Source of the DNA: Gordonia sp. 'Campus'
Lineage (GTDB): Bacteria > Actinomycetota > Actinomycetes > Mycobacteriales > Mycobacteriaceae
NCBI RefSeq assembly: GCF_022206305.1
Contig: NZ_JAKOIW010000010.1
Coordinates: 1-64,000 of the forward strand
Direction of reading: 5' to 3'
Length of the DNA: 64,000 nucleotides
Below are positions 1 through 11,740 of this stretch, in pieces (positions within the stretch are counted from its first letter, which is position 1; every line of letters starts with the position of its first letter). Under the pieces are notes generated by a model. The model was given only the letters and a program-made list of their open reading frames with translations, was not told the origin of the DNA and made no database searches. Made by a program: the position numbers and the translations under genes.

Positions 1-137
1 CCCCATACGACACCACCCGATCACCACACCGCACCGCCACCGAACCCCACGACAACCCCACCCGCTCAGCAACCACCGACCCCACCGAACGACCCGACCA
101 CTCCACCCCCACACAATCCGAACCCGACCAGCCCACG
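1..137 (-). other. GT-rich C-A linker with abrupt composition change
   Basis: Within the second NRPS gene, roughly 90% of the plus-strand bases here are C or A, with only about 13 G in the first 120 bases, unlike the rest of the gene. On the coding strand it is GT-rich and encodes a linker rich in W, S, G and V followed by the start of an A domain (CGDRVVSYG). The frame is intact. The switch near position 137 is sharp and coincides with the C-to-A boundary. Confidence 0.7.
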
Positions 138-3100
138 ATCGTCTCGCGCATGTCCGCCGGCATCGGGTCGAGCTCCATCACGGGCACCGCGGGGTCGTCG
201 ATCACCGCGTCGAGGACGTCCGTCACCGTCGCGGCGACGACCTCGGCGACGCCGTCACCGACAGCGGCGAGATCGGCACGCACCGTCAGGCGAAGACCGT
301 CACCGTCGTCGGCGACGATCAGCGCGAGCGGGTAGTGCGTGGCATCGGACGTGGTCACGTTGCGGATCGGGAGGCCGGAGCTGCGGGAACCTTCGACGAC
401 CATGTCGGCGTCGACCGGATACGACTCGACGACGACCAGCGTGTCGAACAGGCCCGGATGACCGGTGGCGGCGGCGATCTCACCGAGGCCGACGAACTGG
501 TGGTCCAGCACCCGGGTCCGGGAGTCGTGCAGATCTCCGATGAGGGCGGCGAGCGATCGCCGCGGATCGACATCGGCGACCACCGGAACGGTGTTGATGA
601 ACAGCCCGATCATGGCGTCGACGCCGTCGAGGTCGGCCGGACGTCCGGACACGGTCTCACCGAACACCACTCGCTGCTCACCGGTCAGTCGCGACAGCAG
701 GACCGACCAGGCGGCGTGGAGCACCGTGCTGGTGGTGGTACCCAGCTCGCGCACCCTGCGTTCCAGCGCCGACCGGGTGTCGGCCGACAGCCCCACCACG
801 ACCTCGTGCCGACGCGGCTCGCCCGTCTCCGACGCCGCGCGGTTCGGTGCGACGAGAGTGGGTGTGGCGTCCGCGAGTTGCTCCCGCCACACCGCGACCG
901 CGGCTAGATGATCGCGACCGTCGAGCCAGCGGAGATACGCCTCGAAGTCGCCGGCGGGAGTCACCGCCGGTCGCCCGAGTTGTGCGGCGAGGAGGTCGGC
1001 GACGAGGATCGGCCCCGACCATCCGTCGAGCACGATGTGATGGGCGGTGATCACCAGGGTGTGTGCGCGCCCGTGGGAGGTGTCGTGCGAGACGGCGGAG
1101 AACCTGATCGGTGACGCCGAGTCGAGCAGAAACCGCCGGTCGCGATCCTCGCCGGCGATCTGCAGGATCCGGGCGTGCGCCGCGGCGTGGTCGAGGTCGG
1201 TCAGGTCGACGGCCCGGAAGTCCGGATCGGTGACCGTTGGATGATCGGCGGGCGGTACGACGACCACGAGTCGCCCGGACGTCGTGCGCACGAAGGCGGA
1301 TCGAAGGACGCGCTGCCGCGCGAGGAGTTGCCGAACCGCGGGGAGCAGCGTGGTCGCGTGATGATCGCCGTCGAACTCGATGATCGACTGGGTGACATAG
1401 GGATCGGCGCCGAGCAGACGCTCGTGCTCGTAGAACAGCCCCTGCTGCAACGGTGTCGGCGGCCACACCGTGGACGCGGCGCGGGAGGAACCGGCGGCGA
1501 GTCGCGCCAGCACCACGTCGATCTCCGGCTGGGGGACTCCACCGCCGATGACATCGGATTCGCTCGGCCCCGGGTGACCCACGGAGTCGACATGCCCGAC
1601 CAGCGCGGCCAGTGCCGACTCCCAGCGTCTCGCGAAGCGCTCCAGGTCGGCGCGGTCCCAGAACGATTCGGCTGCAGTGAAATTCACACGCAACTCACGG
1701 CCGATGCCGGTCATCACCGAGCCGACGGTCACCGTCAGTCCCGCGGTGGCCATCATGTCGCCCCGGATCGAGGGCGGGAGGGTCGGCGCGTCGGCGACGG
1801 GCATGAACTCGGTCGCGACCGCGTCGGTGTCCTCGCCGCCGGCGTCGCTCTCCCCCAGGCTGCCGAGGTAGTTGACGGTGATCAGCGGGAGATCCCGCTC
1901 GCGCAGCGGCGATCCCGTCCGCAACCATCGCAGCGGGCCGAACGCGATGCCGTTGTCCGGCATGCGTGCCTGGATGTCCTTCAGGGACTTCACCACAGCG
2001 GCGACCCGAGGCCCGGTGATCCTGCCCGTCGTCGCCGGGCCGGCCGGGGGAATGTCAACCGCAACCGGCACGAACGAGGTGAACCAGCCGACGGTCTCGC
2101 TCAGATCGGCGCCCGGCGCGATCTGCTCCTCGCGCCCGTGGTTCTCCAACATCATCGAGACCGGTCCGGCCCCCTCGGTCCCGACGGCGAGGGCGACCGC
2201 GGCGGCGAGGACGGTGTCGGGGCGGGCACCGAAGGCCTCGGTCACCGTCCCCAGTACCTGCCCGGCGAGGTCGGCGTGCACCGCGACATCGATGGCAACC
2301 GTGCTGCGCAGGCGGTCGCGGGAGCGGTCGAGACGGCTCGACGTGTGCGGTGGCGGCAGTTGCCTCGACCACCAGTCCAGTTCGTCGGTACGCTCGGCGA
2401 GTTCGGTGAGGACGCGCGACCAGCGGCGGAAAGACGTACCCGTGGCGTCGAGCTTCGGCGGCTCTCCGTTGCGATACTGCCACCACGCCCGGGCGAGACC
2501 CGACACGATCGTCGTCCACGACACCGCATCCACACCCAGGTGGTGCACGGCGATGACGACTCTGCCCGTGCCGTCCGGCAGGCGGACGCCCGACGCCGCG
2601 ACGAGTCGGCCGTCCGACGGTGACAAGGTGCGCAGAGCACGCGCGTGCGCCACCCGAACGGCGTCGGCGACCGTGGCCGGCGATCGGGCCGCGGGGTCGT
2701 CGATGATCTCGACGACGACATCGTCGGGGTTCCCGTCACCCGCGGTCATCGTCGCCCGGCCACTCTCGTCGACCCGCAGCGAGGCGGTCAGCATCGGGTG
2801 CGCCGCGACGACCGCACGCACGACTGCGCGCAGACCCACCTCGTCCGCGCCCGCCGGAAGCGTCAGCACCGTGCTCTGCGAGAAATCCGCGATGTCGGCC
2901 GGATCGTCGGCCAGATCCAACATCCACGCCGCGCCCGGGGCCATCGCCACCGGACCGATCCCCCCGCCCGGCAATTCGTCGAGCGTCGCCGCTTGCTGCA
3001 TCCGGGCCAGTGCCGCGAGCTCGCGCACCGTCGATGCGGCGAACACGTCGCGGGGCGTGAGGACGAAACCGGCCGCACGCAGCATCGAGGTCAGCCGGAT

Positions 3101-6100
3101 CGAGGCGATCGAGTCACCGCCGAGTTCGAAGAACGACCGGGTCACCGGCACGTCGCGCACTCCGAGGACCGCCCCGACGACCGAGGCCACCGTTCGCTCG
3201 GCGTCATTCGCCGGTGCCTCGGCATCGTCGAACGGCGGGAGAGGGTCGAATCGTGGCGCCGGGAGGGATTTCCGGTCGAGCTTGCCCGCGCTGCTCAAGG
3301 GGGCCTCCGGCAGCGTCACCCACAGCGTGGGACGCATGTAGGCCGGGAGCGACCGCGCGACTGCCTCCTGGGCAGGCCCGATCAGCGCGTCCGCGTCCGG
3401 CCCGATCAGATACCCGATCAGCTGTTCGGCGCCGGCAGCCGTCGCGGCGACGGTGACCACCGCCTGACGGACACCGTCGACGGCCGCGAGCACCGACTCG
3501 ATCTCGCCGAGTTCGATGCGCAGGCCGCGGAGTTTCACCTGAAAGTCGGTGCGCCCCAGGTATTCCAGTTCGCCGGCACGCGTGCGGCGGACGAGATCGC
3601 CCGTGCGGTACAGGCGCGCCCCGTCCCCGGCGGGATCGGCGACGAAGCGATCTGCGGTCAGATCGGGGCGCGACGCATACCCGCGTGCGAGCTGGACCCC
3701 GCCGAGGTACAGCTCGCCCGCCACGCCGGTCGGCAGCGGCCGCAGCCGGGCATCGAGCACATACGTGCGGGTGTTCCACACCGGCCGGCCCATGGGGACC
3801 GTGTCCGCGTTCGTGTCCAGGGTTGCCGACGTGACCTCGACGGCCGCCTCGGTCGGCCCGAACAGGTTGTGCACACGGACATGCGGGAGCACGGCGCCGA
3901 CCTCGTGCAGGGTCGCAGGCGGCAGGGCCTCACCGGAGCAGTAGAGGTGCCGCAGGGACGGTAGCGGAACTCCCCGACCCACTAGGTCGACACTTGTGCG
4001 GTCGACTGCGTCAGCAGTAGTGCGGTCGACTGCGTCAGCAGTAGTGCGGTCGACTGCGTCGAGGAACACACCGAGCAGCGACGGCACGAAGTGGACCGTC
4101 GTGACGCGTTCGGAGTCGATGAGTCCGGCGATGGCGTGGGGGTCCAGGTGCGCGTCGTCGGGCGCGACGATCAACCGCGCACCTGCCATCAGCGGGATGA
4201 AGAGCTCCGGTACCGAGACATCGAACGTGAACGGCGTCTTCAGCAGAACCGCGTCGTCGGGCCCGAGTCCGAATTCCGTCAGACCCCATCGCAAGCGGTT
4301 CAGTACGGCCCGGTGACTCACCGTCACGCCCTTCGGACGTCCGGTGGAACCCGACGTGAACAGCGTGTACGCGGCGTGGTCGGGCCGCAGCGGGAGGCGA
4401 CGTTCGGCGTCGGTGACCGCCGATACCCCGAGGTCGACGGGAACGGTGGAGTCGACCACGATCGTGCGACCGACGAGACCTCGCAGGGGGTTGTGCTGGT
4501 CTGCGACGAGTGCTGTTCTGGCCCTGGCGGTCTCGACCATGTATCGCACACGTTCGGGAGGTGCGTCAGGAGCGACGGGAACATACTGACCGCCGGCCGC
4601 GACGACGGCATGGACCGCGACGACGAGTTCCACCGACCGCGGCAGACACACCACGACGGCGTCCTCGGGGCCCACACCGATGGCCAGCAGTTCGCGCGCC
4701 AGCGTGGCCACGCGCGCGGTGAACTCACGATGGGCGACAGTTCGGTCGCCGCATCGAAGGGCGACCGAGTCCGCGGTACGGAACGGACCGGACAGAACGG
4801 CGTCGGCGAGCGTGTCGGCCGGCAGCGTGACGGACTCCCCGGTCGACAATCGTTGCTGTGCTTGTTCTTCGGCCGTCGTCAGCAGAGCGATGTCCGCGAC
4901 CGGGACGTCCGCATCGGTCGCGAACTCGGACAGGGTCTCCACCATCGCCGATGCGATCATCTCCGCGGTCGCGGCGTCGAACAGTGCCGTGGCATAGGTG
5001 ATCCCCCCGGCCAGACCACCGTCCTCCGATTCGCGCACACCGATCGTCAGGTCGAACTTGGCGGCCGTCTCCTCGGTCTCGACGAACTCGGCGCTGAGTT
5101 CGCCGAGGGACGCGGTCAAGGCCGCCGGGTGTTGGGCGGAGTGGACGAGCATCACCTGCGCCAATGGCTCGGCATTCTCGATGCGCGCCGGCCGGACCGT
5201 GTCGACCACCCGCTCGAACGGCACGTCCGCGTTGTCGAATGCGGTGAGGTCGGTACGCCTCACCCGGTCGAGCAGCGCGGCGAGCGTGAGATGCGGATCG
5301 ACGTCGACGCGCAGGATGACCGTGTTGACGAACATGCCGACGAGACGGTCGATCTGCTCGTGTCCCCGCCCCGCGACCGGAGTGGCCACCGCGATCTCGG
5401 AGGTCGCGGTGAGACGCCTCAGCACCGCCGCGAGCGCGGTGTGCACGACCATGAAGAGCGTGGCCCGGTGTTCGGTGGCACGGTGTCGGAGCCCGGTGAC
5501 AACCGCCGCCGGCAGCGACCACCGGACGGTCTGGGCGCGTCGGTCCGGTGTTCGCGACCGCGGACGATCGGTCGGCAGCGGCAGCACGTCGGGCACCCCG
5601 TCGAGATGTTCGCTCCAGTACCGCAGCTGCCGCGCCATCAACGAGGTCGAGTCGGCCGGATCTCCGAGCCGGTCTCGTTGCCAGAGTGCGTAATCCGCGT
5701 ACTGGACATCCAGGGTCGGCCAGTCCGGCGCGGATCCCGCGCCCCGGGCCCCATATGCACGGGCGATGTCTGCCGACAACACGGGAGCGGATTCGCCGTC
5801 CGCGGCGATGTGGTGGAGGGCGATGACGAGCACGTGCTCGTTCGGCGCGACCGTGATGATCCGCGCGCGGAACGGCAGGTCGACCGTGACGTCGAATGGG
5901 GTCTCGATCACGTCGCGGATCGCACGCTCGACGTCAGCCGCGTCCGTTCCCCCGGTCCGCACATCCGCCGAGGTGTGCCCGATGATCAGCCGCCCGGACC
6001 AGTCGTCACAGATCACCTGGACGGGTTCCGTCCCGTTGTCGTCGTCGGTCGTCGGATAGACCGTCCGCAGGACCTCGTGACGTTCGACGACGTCGTGCAG

Positions 6101-9100
6101 CGCGGCACGCATGGCGGACACATCGAGGCGGCCGCGCAGCCGGATGACGACCGGGATCACGTAGGCGCTCGAGTCCGGTTCGAAGCGGTTGAGGAACCAC
6201 ATCCGCCGCTGGGCGTACGACACCGGGACCGGGTCGGGTCGTCGGACGGCCCCCGGGACGGGACCCGGGACGGGACCCGGGTTCGTGGTACCGACGAGAC
6301 CGACATCGATCACCGCTGCGAGGTCGCGCACCGTCGGCGACTCGAACAGTGTGCGCACGGGGATGACCGCGCCCACCACCGCGCCGAGACGCGCGGCGAC
6401 GCGGGTGGCCGACAGCGAGGTGCCGCCGAGATCGAAGAACGACGCCGTCGCCGACACCCCGCCCACGTCGGCGAGACCGAGCACGGCCGCGTACACCGCC
6501 GCGACCGCGCGTTCGGTGTCGGACTCGGGCTCGGTGTACACACCCCCGTCGAACCGTGCCGGCGGCAGTGCGGCGCGATCGAGCTTTCCCGTTGCGGCCA
6601 GTGGGATCTCGTCGAGAACGACGACCGCGTCGGGAACCATGTGGGCGGGCAGCCTGCGCGCCGCGTGGGCGGTCACCAGGCCGGTGTCGGGCCGGATGCC
6701 GTTGCGACCGCGAACCCAGGACACCAGCACCGTCTCACCCGACGACGGATGTTCGACCCCCGCGCTGGTCACGAAATCCACGGAGTCGAGTTCTCCGAGG
6801 ACCGCGTCGATCTCCCCCAGCTCGATCCGGAAGCCCCGGATCTTCACCTGGAAGTCGCTGCGACCGAGGAAGTCCAGTGCCCATTCCTCGCCACGCCGGC
6901 GCCACCGCACGATGTCACCGGTCCGATACATCCGTTGTCCGGGTTCGCCGAACGGCGCGGCCACGAATCGCTCCGCCGTCAGCCCGGTCTGGCGCAGGTA
7001 TCCCGTCGCGAGCGCGGGCCCGGCGAGGTAGAGCTCACCGGAGACACCGGGCGGTACCGGATGCAGGCGCGGGTCCAGGACCATGGCCTCCATCCCGGCG
7101 ATCGGACCGCCGACGGTGATCGGTTGGTCCGGACGCAGTGGAGCCGACGACGTCGCCCAGATCGTGGTCTCGGTGGGCCCGTACAGATTCAACATCGTGC
7201 GCGCCGGGGACCACGCCCGCACCAGCTCGGGCGAGCAGACGTCACCCGCGACACAGACGACCGCCAGGGACGGGAAGCTGTTCTCCGCCAACGCATCGGA
7301 GACCGTGGCGAGCGCGGTCGGGGTGATGGCCGCGTGCGTGACCGATTGCCCGGAGATGACCGCGGCGAGTTCGGCACCCCCGGACACGCCTTCGGGGGCG
7401 ACGACCATCGTGGAGGCCGCGGCGACCGCGATCAGGGTCTCGAACACCGTCGCGTCGAATCCCGGTGCGGCGAAACGCAGTACACGCGAAGACGAAGTCA
7501 GCTCGAGTCGGCGCCGCGCGTCGGTCACGAGGTCGGCCACTCCGCGATGGGTGACGGCGACGCCCTTGGGCCGGCCCGTGGAACCCGAGGTGAAGATGAC
7601 GTACGCGGTGTCGTCGACCCGGATGGTCGGCCCGTCGCTCGGGAGGTCGGGCCGGGGGGCCGGTTCGGCGGGACCATCCGGATCATCCGGCCGGTCGTCC
7701 ACGAGGAGCCATTCGGTGGTCGCGGACGACGTCTCGAGGGCGGCGAGCTTCTCCGGCGTGACCAACCCGAGGCGGGCGTCGACCGTGTCGAGCATGTACC
7801 GGATCCGGTCGCCGGGCAGCCCGGGGTCGATGGGCGCGACGGCGGCGCCGGTGCGCGCCACGGCCCAGAAGCCCACCGTGCCGGCGAGCGAGCGCGGTGT
7901 CGCCAGGGCCACCACCGCACCCGGCACGGCCCCTCGACGCCGTAGGACGTGGGCGACACGAGTGGTCCACCGATCGAGTGCGTCGTAGGTGAGTGACCGC
8001 CCGCCCTCGACGACGGCCACACCATCGGGGTTCTCGCGTACGGCTGCCGCCAGCAGCTCGCTCATCGTCAGCGGCGACGACGCTGCTTCCGGTGTGCGGA
8101 CCACCGCCTGCATGGTGTCGTCGCCGGCGGGGAGATCGCCGACCGGTGTGCCCGGCGACTCGACGACGGCTCGGGCGAGCGCGAGGAAGCGGCGCGCGAA
8201 GGACTCCACGGTGTGCGCATCGAACAGCGCGGTGGCGTAGGTGATGAGGATCCGGGTGTCCTCGTAGGCCGGCCTGCCGGGTGTGTCGAGGACCGTGAGC
8301 TGCAGATCCACCTTCGCCGTGGTGACCGGGGGTTCGATCTCGGCGACGGTCAGTCCCGGCAGTTCGACCGTCGGTCGATCGGCGTTCTGGAAGGCCAGCG
8401 CGACCTGGAAGACCGGCGGGTGTGCCGTGCTGCGGGCCGTGACCACCTCGTCGACCACACTCTCGAACGGCAGGTCGGCGTGGTCGAGTCCGGCGATGTC
8501 GGTGTCGCGGACCTCGGCGAGCAGGGCGTCGAAGCCGGCATCGCGACGCACCGAGGTGCGTAATGCCAAGGTGTTGACGAACATTCCGATGAGGCCGTCG
8601 AGTGCTCGTTCGCCGCGACCGGCCACCGGCGTGCCGATCACCACGTCCTCGCTGCTCCCCGACCGCATGAGGGTCACCGCCAGCAGGGCGTGGACCACCA
8701 TGAACGGCGTCGCACCGTGCCGATCGGCCAGTGCGGTCAGGCCGGCCCAGGTGGTTGCGTCGACGACGGTGGACATCTCCGCTCCGGCGTCGTCCCGGAG
8801 CGCTGCACGAGGACGGTCCAACGGCAGGTCGACGAGTTCTGGCGCCCCTGACAGCCGTGTCCGCCAGTAAGCGAGTTGCCGAGCCGCGAGTGACCCCGGG
8901 TCCGCGGGGTCGCCGAGCCTGGCGCGTTGCCAGACCGCGTAGTCGACGTACTGCACCGGCAGCGGCGCCCACCCGGGTGACTTCCCGTCCAGACGAGCGC
9001 GGTAGGCGTCGACGAAGTCGGTGACCATCGGGGCGACCGAACCGCCGTCGCTGATGATGTGGTGCACCACGAGCACCAGGATCCAGTCGTCTTCGGCGAT

Positions 9101-11740
9101 CCGGATCAGACGCGCCCGCACCGGCGCGGCGAGTTCGAGATCGAAACCGCGGGTGGTGATCTCCGCGATGGTGTCGGCGATCTCCGTCTCACCCGCACCG
9201 CGTAGGTCGATCGGTGGGTCGGCCCGGACGTCGTGACGGGTGTCCCCGGGGGCGGCGATGCGTTGTTCGGGAACGCCGTCGGGTGCGACGAATCGCGTAC
9301 GCAGGACCTCGTGCCGGGCGAGGAGGTCGTCGAGTGCGGCTGCCACGACCGCAGGCTGCAGCCTCCGCACCTCGTCGTGCGCGTCATCGGCCGGGGCACC
9401 ACCGAGCCGGAGAACAGCGGGTATGAGATAACCGGCGCCACCGGGGTCGAGGCTCTCCAAGAACCAGATGCGTTGTTGCGCAGGCGACAACGGGAGGACG
9501 CCGTCCCGATCCACCGGCCGAAGACGGATGCGGGCCGTGACGTCGCCCCCCGCGGCGACACTCGCAGGCGCGTCGGCATCCCGGGCCAGTCGCTCGTCGA
9601 CGACTGCGGCGAGACCACGCACCGTCGGTGCGGCGAAGACATCGCGCGCGGTCACCGTCGTGTCGAAGAAGTCGGCGGCACGGGCGGCCACCCTGGTGGC
9701 GGTGAGTGAGTTGCCGCCGAGATCGAACAGGGAGTCGGTGACCCCCACGTCGTTCACGCCGAGGATCTCGGCGATGAGCGCGGCGAGATCCACTTCGGTG
9801 GCCGTGGCCGGGGGTTCGGCGGTCACCCCTCCGGCGGCCGCCCCGGGTTCGGGCAGCGCGTCCCGATCGAGTTTGCCGTTGACCGTCAGCGGCAGTTTGT
9901 CGAGCCACACGTATCGCGTGGGGATCATGTAGTCGGGCACCGCCGCGCTCAATCGAGCGCGGAGCTCGTTCTCGGACAGCGGTTCCGAGTGATTCGCGAC
10001 CAGGTATCCGACGAGGTGCTCGGTGTCGCCGAGAGTCCGGATGACCGCACCCGCGGCGTCCACGCCGTCCAGCGCGGACAGTGCCGCCTCGACTTCGCCG
10101 AGCTCGATGCGGAACCCCCGCAGTTTCACCTGTCCGTCGCGTCGACCCACGAACTCGATCGACCCGTTCCGGGCCACGCCGACATCGCCGGTGCGATACA
10201 TGCGCGTCCCCGGCGGCCCAAAGGGATTCGCCACGTACCGGGTCGCGGTCTGCCCGTGCCGGCGGAGGAATCCGCGGGTGACCTGCACACCCGAGACGTA
10301 GAGTTCGCCGGGCACCCCGTCGGGCAACGGCGCGAGCCGACCGTCGAGGACGTGGACGCGCGAACCGAGCAGTGGCGTCCCGATGTCGGAGGCGGTGGCC
10401 GCGTCGACGAACGCGCGCGTCAACTCCCGCCGCGTCATGTAGACGGTGGTCTCGGTGGGGCCGTACATGTTGTTCAACTGCGGACCGGCGACGTCGGCAC
10501 CCGGCCGGGTCACCGACCCGTCGGCGTCTCGGTCCGCCTGCCAGGTACGGACGTGTTCGTAGTCCAACAGCTCGCCGGAGAAGTGCAGTCGCCGAACCGA
10601 ATCGGGAATCCGGCGTCCGTGTGGCGGTCGGACGGCCGCGCCGAACTGGTAGAACGACGACGGCGTGAAGTTGACGATCGTGACGCCCTCACGCTCGAAC
10701 GCCTCCACGACGTCGTCGGGCGCCCGTGTGGTCGCGTGGTCGAGGACCACGAGACGCCCACCCGCGACGAGTGCGGCCCAGATCTCGCCCACCGAGACGT
10801 CGAAGGCGTAGGAGTGGAACATCGACCACACGTCCTCCGGCGAACTCTCCACCAGCAGGTCGAGCGCCACCAGCAGGGAGACGACGTTGTCATGGGTGAC
10901 GACAACACCTTTCGGCGTCCCCGTCGACCCGGAGGTGTACATCACGTAGGCGGCGGCGTGCGCGGCGACACGGGTCGGCAGGCCGGGTTCGGCCGGCGCG
11001 CGGACGGCGAGCAGGTCCTCCCGGGTGGTCAGCGGCGCGGGCATGCCGTCCCACGCGCGCACCGTGTCGGCGTCGGCGACGATCAGTACCGGTGCGGCGT
11101 CGTCGACGATCGTGTGCAGCCGTGCACGTGGGTGCGTGCGGTCCAGCGGCAGATATGCCGCTCCGGTCTTGAGAACGGCCAGCAGGGTCACGATGAGCTC
11201 TACCGAGCGCGGGAGTGCCACCCCCACCAGGGTGTCCGGGCCCGCGCCGCGTGCCGCCAACGCGCGTGCCAGGCGGTCGGTCTCTGCATCGAGTTCCCGG
11301 TAGGTGATCGCGGCGCCGTCGAGATCGGACAGGGCCGGCGCATCGCCGCGTCGGCGCGCGGCGATCCGTACCAATCCGGGCAGCGACTCGCGATCCCCCG
11401 TGCCGAGGACGTCGTCGATGCGCTTGTCGAGTTCGTGCAGGATCGCGCTCGCTGCGGAGGCCAGTTCGACCGCGGTGAGCCCGGTGCGGGGCATGAGTGC
11501 GGTGACGGTTGCGCGGACTGCGGCGCCGGGATCGACACCCCGTTCGGCCAGCGTGACCGCGGAGGCCGACACGCGGCGCCACAGCGTGCGGAACGAGATG
11601 GGGCCTGCGGTCCCCGGCATCGCCTCGGCGTCGCCCGCGTGGGTGGCCGCGAACGCCAGCGACCGCAGCACAGGCGACTGGCCCGCCGACACCGGTGTCG
11701 GCCCCGACCGGGTACGGGGAGTCGAGGTTTCCGACGTCAC
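1..11740 (-). CDS. Nonribosomal peptide synthetase, second subunit (3' end beyond left edge)
   Basis: Giant multimodular peptide synthetase; at least 3,913 codons are open to the window edge with no stop. Approximate domain order: degenerate N-terminal piece (residues 1-110); A1 (118-630, A3 motif near 263); T1 with LGGNSL (670); C1 with HHIISDG (892); A2 (1220-1720); T2 with LGGTSL (1767); C2 with HHIAADG (1975); A3 (A3 motif near 2467); T3 with LGGDSI (2870); an epimerization domain (2910-3390) with HHLGVDA, ENHGRE and VGWFTSF; C3 with HHIVLDG (3420-3850), of the type that follows an E domain; and the start of A4. Specificity residues read by eye are DVGNHSMVY (A1), DAFACALIW (A2) and DVPHYSLVE (A3); I cannot assign substrates, though A3 is Ser-like around HFVPS. 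The GTG start overlaps the previous stop by 4 bases (GTGA), implying coupled translation. The subunit begins with an A domain, so its first C domain sits in the partner protein. No thioesterase, MbtH-like protein or tailoring gene is visible. Confidence 0.93.
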   Translation of the reverse strand, partial: MTSETSTPRTRSGPTPVSAGQSPVLRSLAFAATHAGDAEAMPGTAGPISFRTLWRRVSASAVTLAERGVDPGAAVRATVTALMPRTGLTAVELASAASAILHELDKRIDDVLGTGDRESLPGLVRIAARRRGDAPALSDLDGAAITYRELDAETDRLARALAARGAGPDTLVGVALPRSVELIVTLLAVLKTGAAYLPLDRTHPRARLHTIVDDAAPVLIVADADTVRAWDGMPAPLTTREDLLAVRAPAEPGLPTRVAAHAAAYVMYTSGSTGTPKGVVVTHDNVVSLLVALDLLVESSPEDVWSMFHSYAFDVSVGEIWAALVAGGRLVVLDHATTRAPDDVVEAFEREGVTIVNFTPSSFYQFGAAVRPPHGRRIPDSVRRLHFSGELLDYEHVRTWQADRDADGSVTRPGADVAGPQLNNMYGPTETTVYMTRRELTRAFVDAATASDIGTPLLGSRVHVLDGRLAPLPDGVPGELYVSGVQVTRGFLRRHGQTATRYVANPFGPPGTRMYRTGDVGVARNGSIEFVGRRDGQVKLRGFRIELGEVEAALSALDGVDAAGAVIRTLGDTEHLVGYLVANHSEPLSENELRARLSAAVPDYMIPTRYVWLDKLPLTVNGKLDRDALPEPGAAAGGVTAEPPATATEVDLAALIAEILGVNDVGVTDSLFDLGGNSLTATRVAARAADFFDTTVTARDVFAAPTVRGLAAVVDERLARDADAPASVAAGGDVTARIRLRPVDRDGVLPLSPAQQRIWFLESLDPGGAGYLIPAVLRLGGAPADDAHDEVRRLQPAVVAAALDDLLARHEVLRTRFVAPDGVPEQRIAAPGDTRHDVRADPPIDLRGAGETEIADTIAEITTRGFDLELAAPVRARLIRIAEDDWILVLVVHHIISDGGSVAPMVTDFVDAYRARLDGKSPGWAPLPVQYVDYAVWQRARLGDPADPGSLAARQLAYWRTRLSGAPELVDLPLDRPRAALRDDAGAEMSTVVDATTWAGLTALADRHGATPFMVVHALLAVTLMRSGSSEDVVIGTPVAGRGERALDGLIGMFVNTLALRTSVRRDAGFDALLAEVRDTDIAGLDHADLPFESVVDEVVTARSTAHPPVFQVALAFQNADRPTVELPGLTVAEIEPPVTTAKVDLQLTVLDTPGRPAYEDTRILITYATALFDAHTVESFARRFLALARAVVESPGTPVGDLPAGDDTMQAVVRTPEAASSPLTMSELLAAAVRENPDGVAVVEGGRSLTYDALDRWTTRVAHVLRRRGAVPGAVVALATPRSLAGTVGFWAVARTGAAVAPIDPGLPGDRIRYMLDTVDARLGLVTPEKLAALETSSATTEWLLVDDRPDDPDGPAEPAPRPDLPSDGPTIRVDDTAYVIFTSGSTGRPKGVAVTHRGVADLVTDARRRLELTSSSRVLRFAAPGFDATVFETLIAVAAASTMVVAPEGVSGGAELAAVISGQSVTHAAITPTALATVSDALAENSFPSLAVVCVAGDVCSPELVRAWSPARTMLNLYGPTETTIWATSSAPLRPDQPITVGGPIAGMEAMVLDPRLHPVPPGVSGELYLAGPALATGYLRQTGLTAERFVAAPFGEPGQRMYRTGDIVRWRRRGEEWALDFLGRSDFQVKIRGFRIELGEIDAVLGELDSVDFVTSAGVEHPSSGETVLVSWVRGRNGIRPDTGLVTAHAARRLPAHMVPDAVVVLDEIPLAATGKLDRAALPPARFDGGVYTEPESDTERAVAAVYAAVLGLADVGGVSATASFFDLGGTSLSATRVAARLGAVVGAVIPVRTLFESPTVRDLAAVIDVGLVGTTNPGPVPGPVPGAVRRPDPVPVSYAQRRMWFLNRFEPDSSAYVIPVVIRLRGRLDVSAMRAALHDVVERHEVLRTVYPTTDDDNGTEPVQVICDDWSGRLIIGHTSADVRTGGTDAADVERAIRDVIETPFDVTVDLPFRARIITVAPNEHVLVIALHHIAADGESAPVLSADIARAYGARGAGSAPDWPTLDVQYADYALWQRDRLGDPADSTSLMARQLRYWSEHLDGVPDVLPLPTDRPRSRTPDRRAQTVRWSLPAAVVTGLRHRATEHRATLFMVVHTALAAVLRRLTATSEIAVATPVAGRGHEQIDRLVGMFVNTVILRVDVDPHLTLAALLDRVRRTDLTAFDNADVPFERVVDTVRPARIENAEPLAQVMLVHSAQHPAALTASLGELSAEFVETEETAAKFDLTIGVRESEDGGLAGGITYATALFDAATAEMIASAMVETLSEFATDADVPVADIALLTTAEEQAQQRLSTGESVTLPADTLADAVLSGPFRTADSVALRCGDRTVAHREFTARVATLARELLAIGVGPEDAVVVCLPRSVELVVAVHAVVAAGGQYVPVAPDAPPERVRYMVETARARTALVADQHNPLRGLVGRTIVVDSTVPVDLGVSAVTDAERRLPLRPDHAAYTLFTSGSTGRPKGVTVSHRAVLNRLRWGLTEFGLGPDDAVLLKTPFTFDVSVPELFIPLMAGARLIVAPDDAHLDPHAIAGLIDSERVTTVHFVPSLLGVFLDAVDRTTADAVDRTTADAVDRTSVDLVGRGVPLPSLRHLYCSGEALPPATLHEVGAVLPHVRVHNLFGPTEAAVEVTSATLDTNADTVPMGRPVWNTRTYVLDARLRPLPTGVAGELYLGGVQLARGYASRPDLTADRFVADPAGDGARLYRTGDLVRRTRAGELEYLGRTDFQVKLRGLRIELGEIESVLAAVDGVRQAVVTVAATAAGAEQLIGYLIGPDADALIGPAQEAVARSLPAYMRPTLWVTLPEAPLSSAGKLDRKSLPAPRFDPLPPFDDAEAPANDAERTVASVVGAVLGVRDVPVTRSFFELGGDSIASIRLTSMLRAAGFVLTPRDVFAASTVRELAALARMQQAATLDELPGGGIGPVAMAPGAAWMLDLADDPADIADFSQSTVLTLPAGADEVGLRAVVRAVVAAHPMLTASLRVDESGRATMTAGDGNPDDVVVEIIDDPAARSPATVADAVRVAHARALRTLSPSDGRLVAASGVRLPDGTGRVVIAVHHLGVDAVSWTTIVSGLARAWWQYRNGEPPKLDATGTSFRRWSRVLTELAERTDELDWWSRQLPPPHTSSRLDRSRDRLRSTVAIDVAVHADLAGQVLGTVTEAFGARPDTVLAAAVALAVGTEGAGPVSMMLENHGREEQIAPGADLSETVGWFTSFVPVAVDIPPAGPATTGRITGPRVAAVVKSLKDIQARMPDNGIAFGPLRWLRTGSPLRERDLPLITVNYLGSLGESDAGGEDTDAVATEFMPVADAPTLPPSIRGDMMATAGLTVTVGSVMTGIGRELRVNFTAAESFWDRADLERFARRWESALAALVGHVDSVGHPGPSESDVIGGGVPQPEIDVVLARLAAGSSRAASTVWPPTPLQQGLFYEHERLLGADPYVTQSIIEFDGDHHATTLLPAVRQLLARQRVLRSAFVRTTSGRLVVVVPPADHPTVTDPDFRAVDLTDLDHAAAHARILQIAGEDRDRRFLLDSASPIRFSAVSHDTSHGRAHTLVITAHHIVLDGWSGPILVADLLAAQLGRPAVTPAGDFEAYLRWLDGRDHLAAVAVWREQLADATPTLVAPNRAASETGEPRRHEVVVGLSADTRSALERRVRELGTTTSTVLHAAWSVLLSRLTGEQRVVFGETVSGRPADLDGVDAMIGLFINTVPVVADVDPRRSLAALIGDLHDSRTRVLDHQFVGLGEIAAATGHPGLFDTLVVVESYPVDADMVVEGSRSSGLPIRNVTTSDATHYPLALIVADDGDGLRLTVRADLAAVGDGVAEVVAATVTDVLDAVIDDPAVPVMELDPMPADMRETIVGWSGSDCVGVEWSGRSVGSVVAERVGLSWGSVAVRCGDRVVSYG
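3997..4060. repeat. 24-bp tandem repeat inside an NRPS A domain
   Basis: A 24-base unit beginning TGCGGTCGACTGCGTC is present as two full copies (3997-4020 and 4021-4044) and a third 16-base partial copy (4045-4060). It is in frame and gives an eight-residue peptide repeat of the form AVDRTTAD in A3 of the second NRPS protein, between the HFVPS segment and the LYCSGE motif, where A domains normally have a variable loop. Copy number could vary without breaking the frame. Confidence 0.9.
6253..6280. repeat. Short GC repeat in the T2-C2 linker of the NRPS
   Basis: A 12-base unit (GGGACGGGACCC-like) is repeated about twice and encodes a Pro-Gly-Pro-Val type repeat in the flexible linker between T2 and C2 of the second NRPS protein. 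It looks like a linker-length repeat without independent function. Confidence 0.7.

Noticed and set aside
3997..4060. CRISPR-like repeat
   Set aside because: The units are directly adjacent without spacers, in frame inside an A domain, and there are no cas genes.
4091..7945. A 1,284-codon open frame on the plus strand opposite the NRPS
   Set aside because: It is an antisense shadow caused by high GC and the long coding frame on the other strand; its translation is rich in R, G, H and D and matches no protein family.
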